Assembly (NCBI GenBank): GCA_945863885.1
Contig: CAMAZY010000010.1
Location: 1-64,000, forward strand
Direction: 5' to 3'
Source of the DNA: an uncultured Clostridia bacterium
GTDB taxonomy: Bacteria; Bacillota; Clostridia; Oscillospirales; Acutalibacteraceae
DNA length: 64,000 nucleotides
Shown here piece after piece: positions 1 to 7,806 of this stretch; the first letter of the stretch is position 1; the number at the start of each line of letters is the position of its first letter. The position numbers and the translations under genes are program-made. The notes beneath the pieces were generated by a model that searched no databases, was not told where the DNA came from, and worked only from the letters and a program-made list of their open reading frames with translations.

Positions 1-2
1 TG

Positions 3-1124
3 CAGGCACTTTGCATCACCGGTCAGGTTTCCATCGGTGCCGCCTTTCCGATTATCTTAGGTCAGAATATCGGCACCTGCATCACAGCGATGCTTTCCTC
101 GGTCGGTGCAAACAAAAACGCCAAACGAGCGGCGATGATCCATTTCAATTTCAACGTCTTCGGCTCGGTTTTCATGCTGATCCTTTTCTACGGCGCAAAG
201 CTCATTTTCCGATTCAGCTTTGTTGACAATCCCGCTTCGGGCTTTCATATTGCCGTCATTCACACCCTTTGCAACGTTATCATCACTGCTGTCTTTCTTC
301 CGGCTTCCTCTTTGCTCGAAAAAATTTCCTGCAAAATGGTCAAGGAAAAAGAAAAAGAAAAGCAGGAAGAAATCTTTCTCGATGAGCGTCTTTTCGTCAA
401 TCCTGCCGTCGCCCTTGAGCAAAGCCGGGAAAAGACAAAGGAGATGGCAAACGAAGCGATTATCGCCATCAGCCGCTCTCTCGGACTTCTTTCTTCGTTC
501 AGCGAAGAAGCTGTCTCCGAAATCAAAAAAATGGAGGAACGCATCGACGTTTACGAAGACGTTATCAGCTCCTACCTTGTCAAGCTGAGCACCAAACAGC
601 TCACCGACGAGGACAGCTTTGAGCTGACGAAGCTTCTTCATGTTACGGGCGGCTTTGAAAGAATCTCCGACCATGCGGTGCACGTCGCCGTGTATGCAAG
701 ACAGCTTAGCGAAAACAATATGAAATTTACGCCGGAAGCCAAAAAAGAGCTTACCGTTATCGTCAGCGCCGTTCTGGAGGCGCTCGATATGACAATCAGG
801 GCGTTTTGTGAAAACAACCTTGATCTTGCAAGCTCGGTCGAGCCGCTTGAGCAAGTTATCGACAAGCTGACGGCGAAAGCAAAGAACAACCACATCGAAA
901 GAATGCTCGGCAATGTCTGCTCTTTTGAAATGGGACTTGTTTTTTCGGACGTGCTTGCTGTTCTGGAAAGAGTTTCCGACCATTGCTCGGAGATTGCCGC
1001 AAGCATGATTGAAATCGCCCACAAAAACATGGGTATTCACGAATATCTTCAGGAATTCAAGAGCAAGGACAACCCTGAATTTATCGACAAATACAGAGCG
1101 TACAAGCAAAAATACAGCTTGTAA
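3..1124 (+). CDS. Na+/phosphate cotransporter with PhoU-like domain (C-terminal part)
   Basis: The reading frame is open from the first bases of the window, so the N-terminus lies outside; 373 residues are visible. The segment GQNIGTCITA near the start matches the second glycine-rich repeat of Na/Pi cotransporters (NptA/PF02690 type). It is followed by hydrophobic membrane segments to about residue 110, then a charged helical domain of about 220 residues resembling PhoU, the usual architecture of bacterial NptA-like proteins. Expected role is sodium-coupled phosphate movement across the cytoplasmic membrane, with the PhoU-like part in the cytosol. The next gene begins within 15 bp of the stop codon, so it probably heads the operon running to sdaA. 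Confidence 0.88.
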   Translation, partial: QALCITGQVSIGAAFPIILGQNIGTCITAMLSSVGANKNAKRAAMIHFNFNVFGSVFMLILFYGAKLIFRFSFVDNPASGFHIAVIHTLCNVIITAVFLPASSLLEKISCKMVKEKEKEKQEEIFLDERLFVNPAVALEQSREKTKEMANEAIIAISRSLGLLSSFSEEAVSEIKKMEERIDVYEDVISSYLVKLSTKQLTDEDSFELTKLLHVTGGFERISDHAVHVAVYARQLSENNMKFTPEAKKELTVIVSAVLEALDMTIRAFCENNLDLASSVEPLEQVIDKLTAKAKNNHIERMLGNVCSFEMGLVFSDVLAVLERVSDHCSEIAASMIEIAHKNMGIHEYLQEFKSKDNPEFIDKYRAYKQKYSL

Positions 1125-1138
1125 TGACGGTGAAGACT

Positions 1139-1978
1139 ATGAAAAAGAAAATAGCGGTGATCTGTGCGGTCTTGCTGTTTATCGCTTTGACGGCGGTGTT
1201 TTTATACTGCCAGAACAATCTGATTGAAACGACATATTTCAGCTTCAGCAGTCAGAAGCTGCCTGAAAGCTTCGACGGGTTCCGGATTGTTCATGTGTCG
1301 GATCTGCACAACAAAAGCTTCGGAAAAGAAAACGCCGTACTTCTTAAAAAAATCGAAAACGAAAAGCCCGATGTGATTTTTATCACCGGCGACATCGTGG
1401 ACAGCCGTCATACCGACTTTGATGTTTCGCTTTCTTTCGCCGGACAATGCGTAAAAATTGCTCCGACCTATTATGTTTCCGGCAATCACGAGCACCGCTT
1501 TGACAATGCCGAAGAGATGTTTGAGGCACTTAAAAATATCGGTGTTACCGTCTTAGAGAACGAAAAAGCCGAAATCAGGCGGGGCGAGAATAAAATCACG
1601 CTTTACGGTCTTTCGGCGAAGCAAGAGGACGGCTTTTTAGGCGATTACAGCTCACAGATAAAGGCTCTTTGTAACGAAAAAGACGACAGCGGATTTTCGG
1701 TTCTGCTTGCCCATTATCCGCAATATCTGAGTAACTACGCACAAGCCGGCTTTGACCTCGTCTTCAGCGGTCACGCCCACGGCGGACAATTCCGTATTCC
1801 GTTCACAAACCAAGGCTTGTTCGCACCCGACCAGGGCTTTTTCCCGCAATATACGGGCGGAGAATACATAGAAAACGATACGGTGATGATACTTTCACGA
1901 GGACTCGGCAACAGCCTTATTCCGCTGCGGCTTTTTGACCGTCCCCAACTGATTTGTGTAACACTGAAAGGAGAATGA
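1139..1978 (+). CDS. Membrane-anchored metallophosphoesterase (YaeI-like)
   Basis: A 279-residue calcineurin-like phosphoesterase. An N-terminal hydrophobic segment (about residues 4-22) acts as signal anchor. The metal-site motifs appear in order: HVSDLH, ITGDIVD, GNHEH, LAHYPQY and SGHAHGGQ, all residues needed for a dinuclear metal centre. The YaeI/YkuE-like subgroup includes lipid phosphoesterases, so the substrate is probably an envelope lipid or nucleotide, but this is inference. An in-frame ATG at 1124 overlaps the upstream stop (TAATG) but lacks a ribosome binding site. The ATG at 1139 has GGTGA five bases upstream and gives the typical MKKK start, so it is preferred. Operonic with its neighbours. 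Confidence 0.87.
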   Translation: MKKKIAVICAVLLFIALTAVFLYCQNNLIETTYFSFSSQKLPESFDGFRIVHVSDLHNKSFGKENAVLLKKIENEKPDVIFITGDIVDSRHTDFDVSLSFAGQCVKIAPTYYVSGNHEHRFDNAEEMFEALKNIGVTVLENEKAEIRRGENKITLYGLSAKQEDGFLGDYSSQIKALCNEKDDSGFSVLLAHYPQYLSNYAQAGFDLVFSGHAHGGQFRIPFTNQGLFAPDQGFFPQYTGGEYIENDTVMILSRGLGNSLIPLRLFDRPQLICVTLKGE

Positions 1979-1980
1979 AT

Positions 1981-2160
1981 ATGGCAAAGGGCTCGTGTGA
2001 ATTTTGCGCCCACTATCTTTACGACGACGAAAACGAGGAATACTACTGCGACGTGTCGCTTGACGAGGACGAGATGGAAGCGTATATGAAAGGAACCGAG
2101 GTTTCCTGCGGCTTCTTCCGGCTTTACGACGAATACAAAATGGTTGAAAAACAAAACTGA
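1981..2160 (+). CDS. Small Cys-rich acidic protein (DUF6472-like)
   Basis: A 59-residue protein with CEFC near the start, two further cysteines and a run of acidic residues (YDDENEE, DEDEME). This pattern resembles the small Firmicutes family DUF6472, whose function is unknown; the assignment is from memory of the pattern. AAAGGAG at 1968-1974 lies six bases before the ATG at 1981. An ATG at 1975 in the same frame is too close to that site. It overlaps or abuts the phosphoesterase gene and is followed 12 bp later by the serine ammonia-lyase gene, so it is cotranscribed. The four cysteines could bind a metal. Confidence 0.75.
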   Translation: MAKGSCEFCAHYLYDDENEEYYCDVSLDEDEMEAYMKGTEVSCGFFRLYDEYKMVEKQN

Positions 2161-2172
2161 GGAGGGTCTTTT

Positions 2173-3378
2173 TTGGAATCGCTTCGCTATCTTTATAAAA
2201 TAGGAAAAGGGCCGTCAAGCTCGCACACCATGGGGCCGAACAAAGCGGCGGAAATTTTTAAGAAGAAATATCCCGACGCCGATTTTTTCAAGGTCATTCT
2301 TTACGGCTCGCTTTCCGAAACCGGAAAGGGACACAAAACCGACGAAGCCGTTTTACAAGCTCTTGAGCCGACCGAAACCGAGGTCATTTTTGCAAAGCCG
2401 CCCTATCCCGACCTTCCGCACGAAAACACGCTTGACTTTTTCGCCTATCTGAACGGAAAAGAAATCGGAAGCAACCGGGTGATGAGCATCGGCGGCGGCA
2501 ATATCCGCTTTGAAGGGCAGTCGGAATATGACAATCCCGAGGTTTACAAAGAAAACTCGTTTGCCGAAATTTCAAAGTACTGCCTTGCGAACAATATCCG
2601 CTTAAGCGACTACGTTTTTCAAAACGAGGGCGACGGAATCAAAGACTATCTGTACGAGGTCTGGGCGGTCATGAAGCAGTCGATTTCGGACGGTCTTTCC
2701 ACCTCGGGCGTACTTGACGGCGGTCTTAACGTTGAACGGAAAGCACAGCTTCTTTACAATCAGCGGCACATTGACGAAAGCGACGTCACGAGAGAAAACC
2801 GCCTTGTCTGCTCCTATGCTTTCGCCGCAAGCGAGCAGAATGCCGGCGGCGGCATCATCGTCACGGCTCCGACCTGCGGTGCGTGTGCCGTCGTTCCGAG
2901 CGTGCTCAAGTATATGCAGGACAAAAAAGGCTTTTCCGACAAGGACATGATCCGTGCGCTTGCCGCCGGCGGTATCGTCGGAAACCTTGTGAAAACGAAC
3001 GCTTCGATAAGCGGTGCGGAATGCGGCTGTCAGGCGGAAATCGGCACCGCCTGTTCGATGGCGGCGGCCGCCCTTTGTGAGCTTTTTGAAATGGGCTTAG
3101 GTCAGATTGAATACGCCGCCGAGGTTGCGATGGAGCATATGTTGGGTCTTACCTGCGACCCGATATGCGGTCTCGTTCAGATTCCGTGTATCGAGCGAAA
3201 CGCCGTTGCGGCGATGAGAGCGCTCAATGCGCTGTCGCTTGCGAACTTCCTTTCAAATACAAGAAAGATTTCGTTCGACACCGTTGTCAAAACCATGTAT
3301 CAAACCGGAAAAGACATGAATGCCCGTTACCGGGAAACCGCCCTCGGCGGTCTTGCCAAGGTTGCATACGACAAATAA
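2173..3378 (+). CDS. sdaA: L-serine ammonia-lyase, single-chain iron-sulfur type
   Basis: A 401-residue enzyme converting L-serine to pyruvate and ammonia. The N-terminal half carries the beta-domain signature GPSSSHTMGP (residues 13-22) and the C-terminal half the alpha domain with GGGI, SGAECGCQAEIG and the LTCDPICGLVQIPC segment, whose cysteines ligate the catalytic [4Fe-4S] cluster. Both domains are fused, as in the single-chain form; some Firmicutes split them into SdaAB and SdaAA. The start is TTG at 2173 with GGAGGG six bases upstream; no ATG gives the conserved N-terminus. Last gene of the operon, followed by a hairpin terminator. Confidence 0.96.
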   Translation: MESLRYLYKIGKGPSSSHTMGPNKAAEIFKKKYPDADFFKVILYGSLSETGKGHKTDEAVLQALEPTETEVIFAKPPYPDLPHENTLDFFAYLNGKEIGSNRVMSIGGGNIRFEGQSEYDNPEVYKENSFAEISKYCLANNIRLSDYVFQNEGDGIKDYLYEVWAVMKQSISDGLSTSGVLDGGLNVERKAQLLYNQRHIDESDVTRENRLVCSYAFAASEQNAGGGIIVTAPTCGACAVVPSVLKYMQDKKGFSDKDMIRALAAGGIVGNLVKTNASISGAECGCQAEIGTACSMAAAALCELFEMGLGQIEYAAEVAMEHMLGLTCDPICGLVQIPCIERNAVAAMRALNALSLANFLSNTRKISFDTVVKTMYQTGKDMNARYRETALGGLAKVAYDK

Positions 3379-3382
3379 GAAG

Positions 3383-3409
3383 AAGCAGTCACCGAAAAAG
3401 TGACTGCTT
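3383..3409. terminator. Bidirectional terminator between sdaA and the 3444-3854 gene
   Basis: A perfect 10-bp stem (3383-3392 with 3400-3409) and a 7-base A-rich loop between two convergent genes. The flanking T/A runs are short, so efficiency is uncertain. Confidence 0.7.
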
Positions 3410-3443
3410 TCAACTTATTCGTTTGTGTCAGTACGAAACGGAA

Positions 3444-3854
3444 TCAGCGGAGAGCTACTTCGAATTCAACGCTCGAATAACCGATTGTGGTGCTGCCGTC
3501 GAAAGCGGTAACAACATTGTAGCCGACCGTCAGCTTGTAGGTACCGGGAAGAAGCACGCCGGCGTCATAGCTGTCAGAGCAGGTCTTTCCGGGATAAACT
3601 TCGATAGCAGCGTCGGTAGCTTCGTCGGCAACAGGTACTTCTACCCATGAGTCGCCGGCTTTTACTTCAAGCTTTTCAACCCAGCTGTCACCCGTAGTCA
3701 TATAACCGGTTTCGTTGGTGTAGGTATACTTGATAACGGAGTAGGTGCTGGTTACCGGCTCGTCGACTGTGACGGGTGCCTTGTTGACGTCGCCCGGCAT
3801 AATCATGGAAAACAGAACCGTGATGAAAACGATGATTTTACTGATGAATGACAT
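3444..3854 (-). CDS. Small secreted beta-rich protein, function unknown
   Basis: A 136-residue protein not recognised as a named family. It begins with a hydrophobic segment (residues 4-18, IIVFITVLFSMIM) that could be a signal peptide or anchor. The remainder is rich in Thr, Val, Tyr and Asp, with alternating patterns suggesting a single immunoglobulin-like beta sandwich. GDSWVE occurs twice (about residues 55 and 67), perhaps an internal repeat. A good ribosome binding site (AAGGAG) precedes the ATG. It is transcribed alone from the promoter at 3920-3948, and the 5' untranslated region contains a 10-bp inverted repeat. Confidence 0.72.
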   Translation of the reverse strand: MSFISKIIVFITVLFSMIMPGDVNKAPVTVDEPVTSTYSVIKYTYTNETGYMTTGDSWVEKLEVKAGDSWVEVPVADEATDAAIEVYPGKTCSDSYDAGVLLPGTYKLTVGYNVVTAFDGSTTIGYSSVEFEVALR

Positions 3855-3884
3855 AGTGTATTCTCCTTTTCAAGAAATATTCAC

Positions 3885-3909
3885 AAATTGTTATTACTGA
3901 TAACAATTT
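3885..3909. promoter_or_regulatory. 10-bp inverted repeat at the transcription start of the 3444-3854 gene
   Basis: Arms AAATTGTTAT (3885-3894) and ATAACAATTT (3900-3909) are perfectly complementary across a 5-base spacer. The repeat begins just downstream of the minus-strand -10 element at 3920-3925, so it is either an operator or a 5' leader hairpin. It resembles a Rex box (TTGTTA...TAACAA) but has one extra central base. Confidence 0.6.
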
Positions 3910-3919
3910 ATTCATATAT

Positions 3920-3948
3920 ATCCTATCATACACCTCTATGGTTGTCAA
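3920..3948 (-). promoter_or_regulatory. Sigma-A promoter of the 3444-3854 gene
   Basis: Minus strand -35 TTGACA (3943-3948) and -10 TAGGAT (3920-3925) are separated by exactly 17 bp. Confidence 0.7.
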
Positions 3949-3995
3949 GCTGTTTTTCACTATATCTTCAGAGAAAAAATGTTCAAAACTTTTTC

Positions 3996-4024
3996 TTGCT
4001 ATTGCCATGCAAATTGTGTATAAT
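3996..4024 (+). promoter_or_regulatory. Sigma-A promoter of the GtrA-like gene
   Basis: -35 TTGCTA (3996-4001) and a consensus -10 TATAAT (4019-4024) with a 17-bp spacer. The start codon follows about 28 bases after the likely transcription start. Confidence 0.75.
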
Positions 4025-4059
4025 GTTGTTAACATTTTATTCAAGGAGTGCAAACAACT

Positions 4060-4599
4060 ATGGCAAAACTGAAAGATCTTGACAGCAAGGCGTCCGAAAA
4101 AGGAAAAGGTATTGAAACGCTGTGGCAATTTGTAAAATTCATCGTGGTAAGTCTCGGCGCTTTTGTAATCCAGACCTTCCTGCCCTATCTTATCAAGCTT
4201 CCGATGTCTGAGGAATTTCTTACAAGACCGTATGAGTTCTTGTTCTACTCCTCCGAAGCCGCCGCAAAAGCGGGTATGGCGACAACAGGTCTCGGTCTTT
4301 TTATTGCCCTTACGGCAAGCAACATCATTGCGCAGATTGTCTCTTTCTTCATCAATAAAGAAAAGACCTTCAATTCCGACGCCAACACAGCGGTCGTTTT
4401 GCCGATCTATATTGTCTTCACTATCGCACTTATCGCTTTTTCGGCGTGGCTTCAGCCCGTTCTCGTCAACGCCCTGACCGCAAAAGGACTTCAGGATTCG
4501 GCAATCGCCATTTCCGGTGCTGTCTGCGGTGCCGTTCAGTTCTTCCTCTATTTCCCGGTCGACAAGATTCTTTTCCACAAGAAAAAGGAAAACGCATAA
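4060..4599 (+). CDS. GtrA-like four-helix membrane protein
   Basis: A 179-residue integral membrane protein with about four hydrophobic helices. The first carries the WQFVKFIVVSLGA pattern and the second region has SNIIAQIVSFFINKEKTF, matching the conserved F-x-N-x-x-x-T-F signature at the end of helix 2 in GtrA (PF04138) proteins. GtrA-family members are linked to flipping or supplying undecaprenyl-linked sugars for cell-surface polysaccharide modification; the substrate here is unknown and no glycosyltransferase lies beside it. ATG at 4060 is used, with AAGGAG 11 bases upstream; a GTG at 4048 overlaps that site and is rejected. Own promoter and terminator, so monocistronic. Confidence 0.82.
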   Translation: MAKLKDLDSKASEKGKGIETLWQFVKFIVVSLGAFVIQTFLPYLIKLPMSEEFLTRPYEFLFYSSEAAAKAGMATTGLGLFIALTASNIIAQIVSFFINKEKTFNSDANTAVVLPIYIVFTIALIAFSAWLQPVLVNALTAKGLQDSAIAISGAVCGAVQFFLYFPVDKILFHKKKENA

Positions 4600-4619
4600 G
4601 TTTTAAAACGTAGCAAAAG

Positions 4620-4649
4620 CGCCTGATGAGCAGATTTTCTCATCAGGCG
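4620..4649. terminator. Bidirectional terminator between GtrA-like gene and dtxR-like gene
   Basis: A perfect 11-bp stem (4620-4630 with 4639-4649), 8-base loop, followed on the plus strand by a T-rich tract and on the minus strand by CTTTTGC. Confidence 0.85.
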
Positions 4650-4664
4650 TTCATTTTTTGGTCA

Positions 4665-5036
4665 TTATCCGTCCATTCTATCGGCGAGCTTCTTAATCGC
4701 TTCAAACGAGGTGTCGCTGATTACGTGCTCGATTTTACATGCGTCCTCGGAAGCGGTCTTGTCGTCTACACCGAGATTTTTTAAAAGCGTTGTCAGAGTG
4801 GTATGCTTTTCATAAATGTTTTCGGCGACCGTTCGGCCGCTTTCGGTCAGAATCAGGCTGCCGTCCTTTTCAACGACAAGATAGCCCGCATTTTTTAAAA
4901 GTCCCACCGCACGGCTTACGCTCGGCTTGGAATAGCCCATATATTCGCCGACATCAACGGAACGTACCGACTGACTGTGCTTTGAGAGAATGAGAATGGT
5001 TTCAAGATACATTTCTCCCGATTCCTGCAAATGCAT
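4665..5036 (-). CDS. DtxR/MntR-family metal-dependent regulator
   Basis: A 123-residue winged-helix regulator. Residues 1-60 contain the DtxR-type HTH (SVRSVDVGEYMGYSKPSVSRA). The C-terminal dimerisation helices carry candidate metal ligands: Glu8 and Glu12 near the N-terminus, the His in YEKH, and the Glu/His of CKIEH, arranged as in MntR. The protein lacks an SH3-like third domain, which also fits MntR. Likely a Mn(II)- or Fe(II)-responsive repressor of metal transport; no transporter is adjacent, so its targets are elsewhere. The start ATG at 5036 has GGAGG upstream and a longer in-frame extension has no support. Last gene of the chain from 9075. Confidence 0.88.
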   Translation of the reverse strand: MHLQESGEMYLETILILSKHSQSVRSVDVGEYMGYSKPSVSRAVGLLKNAGYLVVEKDGSLILTESGRTVAENIYEKHTTLTTLLKNLGVDDKTASEDACKIEHVISDTSFEAIKKLADRMDG

Positions 5037-5049
5037 AGAAAAGCCTCCT

Positions 5050-5730
5050 TTATTTCTTTTCGGTGACGATTTCCGAAGAATCAGTCGACTGAAGAGCCGA
5101 AATATAATACGTTGCGTCACTGTTTTTCCGAAGCGTGATCTTCATGTATTTCGACGGCTGAGGCTGTGTCATATTTCCGTTTTCATCCAAAACCCAGTCC
5201 TCACTTGCCAGATAGCCGACGGTGAGAATCATCGACCCTGATTTTTCGTCTGCGCTGATGACCTCGGGCGTATAAATCGGCGATATTCCCGTTATAGGAA
5301 TAACGTAGCACTTTTTCTTTTCACTGTACTTAAATTCAATTCCGCCGCCGTCAACCGTTGTGTGTACAAGCTTAACGTCATTTCCGAACAGCTTTTTAAA
5401 AGACTGTTCAACCTCTGTCTGCGGAATCAGCATATCACCGTCCGAATACTCGTACTGATCCGGTTCGGGATTGTTTCTCAAAATCGACCAGACGGCAATC
5501 GCAATCAGCTGTTCCTGATTCGCCTTGGAAACATCGTCAAAGGTGTTCGGGTCATTCATGATAAACGGTGCGATGAAGCTTTCGTATTCTTCATAGCTTT
5601 CCGGCTTTTTGGAAGAACTGATTTTACCGGCAACGGAGCCGATAATGCTTACGATTCCGGCGATAACAAGAATGATGACTACCGCACCGACAACAAAGTT
5701 CAGCGCCTTACTGCCTTTCTTTTCCTCCAT
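5050..5730 (-). CDS. Single-pass membrane protein of unknown function
   Basis: A 226-residue protein with a short Lys-rich N-terminus, one transmembrane helix (about residues 13-35, VVGAVVIILVIAGIVSIIG) and an acidic extracytoplasmic domain of about 190 residues. No family was recognised. The body has mixed alpha/beta character with repeated Ile/Tyr/Thr strands. ATG at 5730 follows AAAGGAGG with good spacing. It starts 13 bp after proA and ends 13 bp before the dtxR-like gene, so all three are cotranscribed. The neighbours do not suggest a role. Confidence 0.75.
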   Translation of the reverse strand: MEEKKGSKALNFVVGAVVIILVIAGIVSIIGSVAGKISSSKKPESYEEYESFIAPFIMNDPNTFDDVSKANQEQLIAIAVWSILRNNPEPDQYEYSDGDMLIPQTEVEQSFKKLFGNDVKLVHTTVDGGGIEFKYSEKKKCYVIPITGISPIYTPEVISADEKSGSMILTVGYLASEDWVLDENGNMTQPQPSKYMKITLRKNSDATYYISALQSTDSSEIVTEKK

Positions 5731-5743
5731 AATATTTCCTCCT

Positions 5744-6982
5744 TTAACGGGTCTGTCCGTTTCCGTAAATGATATATTTGCTCGTTGTAAGCTCCCGAAG
5801 TCCGAGCGGACCTCTTGCGTGAAGCTTCTGGGTCGAAATTCCGATTTCCGCTCCGAAGCCGAATTCTCCGCCGTCGGTAAAGCGGGTCGAAGCGTTGACA
5901 TATACCGCCGCCGAGTCGATTCGGGAAGTAAATTTCAACGCATTACCATAGTTTTCCGTGATGATGCTTTCGCTGTGACCGGTCGAATACTTCGCGATAT
6001 GCTCAATCGCTTCGTCGATCCCGGACACAATCTTTACGCTGATTTCGAGTCCGAGATATTCTTTTGCGAAATCTTCTTCAGAAGCTTTCACGGTATCGGG
6101 AATGATTTTTGCCGCTTCCTCGTCTGCATGAATGAGCACGCCCGCCTTGTCAAGCTCTTTTTTAATCATCGGCAAAACGTCTTTTGCAACCTTTTCGTCA
6201 ATCACAAGGCTTTCGCAGGCGTTACAGACCGACGGTCTTGATACCTTTGCATTGTAAATGATTTTGACCGCCTTGTCAAGGTCGGCATATTCGTCAACGT
6301 AAATATGACAGTTTCCCGTGCCGGTTTCGATAACGGGAACGGTTGAATTGTTCACACAGGCTTTGATAAGACCTGCTCCGCCTCTCGGAATGAGAACATC
6401 GACATAGTCGTTCATCGTCATCAGCGCTTTTGCGCTTTCTCTTGACGTATCTTCAACAAGCTGAATGCAGTTTTTGTCGAGACCTGCCTTTTCGGCGGCG
6501 GTTCTCATCGTCTCGGCAATTGCTTTGTTCGAATGAAACGCTTCTTTTCCACCCCGTAAGATAACGGCGTTTCCTGCTTTTAAGCAAAGCGCCGCAGCAT
6601 CGGCGGTGACGTTCGGTCTCGCCTCGTAAATGACGGCGATAACGCCCAACGGCACGCTGACTTTTTCGATTTTCAAGCCGTTCGGTCTTGTCTCTCCGCC
6701 GAGAACCTTTCCGACCGGGTCGTCAAGCGAAACAATCTGCCGGATTGCTCCGGCAATCGACGTGATGCGGCTTTCGTCAAGCTTCAGCCGGTCGACAAGC
6801 GACGGGTTCATTCCGTTTTCTTCGGCATTTTTGATATCCACGGCGTTTTGCGCCATGATCACTTGTGCATTTTCTTCAATCGCAGCCGCCATCAGAAGCA
6901 GTGCGGCGTTTTTTTGCGCCGTCCCGGTACTCATAAGAGAACAGGAGGCTTTTTTGGCGTTGATTCCGAGAGAAGTCAGCAT
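5744..6982 (-). CDS. proA: Gamma-glutamyl phosphate reductase
   Basis: A 412-residue NADPH-dependent enzyme reducing glutamyl 5-phosphate to glutamate 5-semialdehyde, the second step of proline synthesis. It shows the ALDH-like fold, including YEARPNVT at about residue 120, RGGKEA at 143-148 and the conserved catalytic Cys253 in the RPSVCNA motif. HARGPLGL near the C-terminus is the family end signature. Length equals the usual 410-420. It starts six bases after the proB stop; a GGGTGA ribosome binding site lies in that junction. Confidence 0.97.
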   Translation of the reverse strand: MLTSLGINAKKASCSLMSTGTAQKNAALLLMAAAIEENAQVIMAQNAVDIKNAEENGMNPSLVDRLKLDESRITSIAGAIRQIVSLDDPVGKVLGGETRPNGLKIEKVSVPLGVIAVIYEARPNVTADAAALCLKAGNAVILRGGKEAFHSNKAIAETMRTAAEKAGLDKNCIQLVEDTSRESAKALMTMNDYVDVLIPRGGAGLIKACVNNSTVPVIETGTGNCHIYVDEYADLDKAVKIIYNAKVSRPSVCNACESLVIDEKVAKDVLPMIKKELDKAGVLIHADEEAAKIIPDTVKASEEDFAKEYLGLEISVKIVSGIDEAIEHIAKYSTGHSESIITENYGNALKFTSRIDSAAVYVNASTRFTDGGEFGFGAEIGISTQKLHARGPLGLRELTTSKYIIYGNGQTR

Positions 6983-6988
6983 TTTGGT

Positions 6989-7783
6989 TCACCCTTTCTT
7001 CTGCGCTTTGAAAAGTGTGCCGGTCAGTCTTCCGTCAATGAGCTTATAAAGATCCTGCGGCGCACTGCCGTTCATAACGACCGTTGTGATACCGGCATTT
7101 GTTGCAACCTCTGCGGCGTGTACTTTCGTAATCATGCCGCCGGTTCCTCTTTTGGTGCCCGCTCCGCCGCAAAGCTTTTTGATGTCGTCGTCGATTCTGT
7201 CAACGACGGGAATGATTTTCGCCTCCGGATTTTCGGTCGGGTCACTGTCAAACAACCCGTCGGTGTCCGTCAGAATCACCAGTGCGTCGGCGTTCGTCAA
7301 AACGGCAACCGTCGCCGAAAGGCTGTCGTTGTCGCCGAATACGATTTCGTCGGTGGCAACACTGTCGTTTTCGTTTACAATCGGGATCGCCCCGTATTCG
7401 AAAAGCTTTTCGAAGGTGTTCGTCAGATTCTGACACCGTTCGGAGCAGTCAAAGTCGCTCTTTGTTACAAGCAGCTGCCCGATTTTCTGTCCGTATTCAC
7501 CGAAGAATTTATCGTACATGAACATCAGCTCACACTGACCGATGGTAGCCGCCGCCTGTCTGCCCGGAATATCGGCCGGCTTTTCGGAAAGCCCGAGTTT
7601 TCCGACCCCGACGCCGATTGCGCCGGAGGTAACGAGCGTGACGTCAATTCCGCTGTTGTGTAAATCGGCAAGCACCGAGCATAGCTTCATCATTCTTCGG
7701 ATATTCGTTTTTCCTGTTTCATATGTAAGCGTGGAGGTTCCGACCTTCACGACAAGTCTCTTGATATTTTTCAGGCTGTTCAT
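6989..7783 (-). CDS. proB: Glutamate 5-kinase, short form without PUA domain
   Basis: A 264-residue amino-acid kinase phosphorylating glutamate in proline synthesis. It contains the nucleotide-binding VVKVGTSTL start, TSGAIGVG at about residue 49, NENDSV and DTDGLF, and KRGTGGM near residue 215. The protein stops after the kinase domain; the PUA domain found in E. coli ProB (about 367 residues) is absent, as in the short ProB forms of other bacteria. ATG at 7783 is preferred because GGGAGAGGG lies just upstream; a GTG at 7810 overlaps the upstream stop codon. Forms the proBA pair with the next gene. Confidence 0.95.
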   Translation of the reverse strand: MNSLKNIKRLVVKVGTSTLTYETGKTNIRRMMKLCSVLADLHNSGIDVTLVTSGAIGVGVGKLGLSEKPADIPGRQAAATIGQCELMFMYDKFFGEYGQKIGQLLVTKSDFDCSERCQNLTNTFEKLFEYGAIPIVNENDSVATDEIVFGDNDSLSATVAVLTNADALVILTDTDGLFDSDPTENPEAKIIPVVDRIDDDIKKLCGGAGTKRGTGGMITKVHAAEVATNAGITTVVMNGSAPQDLYKLIDGRLTGTLFKAQKKG

Positions 7784-7806
7784 TGTTACCCTCTCCCAAC
7801 TGTATT

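Noticed and set aside
57-1109. A 350-codon open frame on the minus strand opposite the Na/phosphate cotransporter
   Set aside because: Its translation has no family features and it mirrors the codon pattern of the clear cotransporter frame; it lacks a ribosome binding site.
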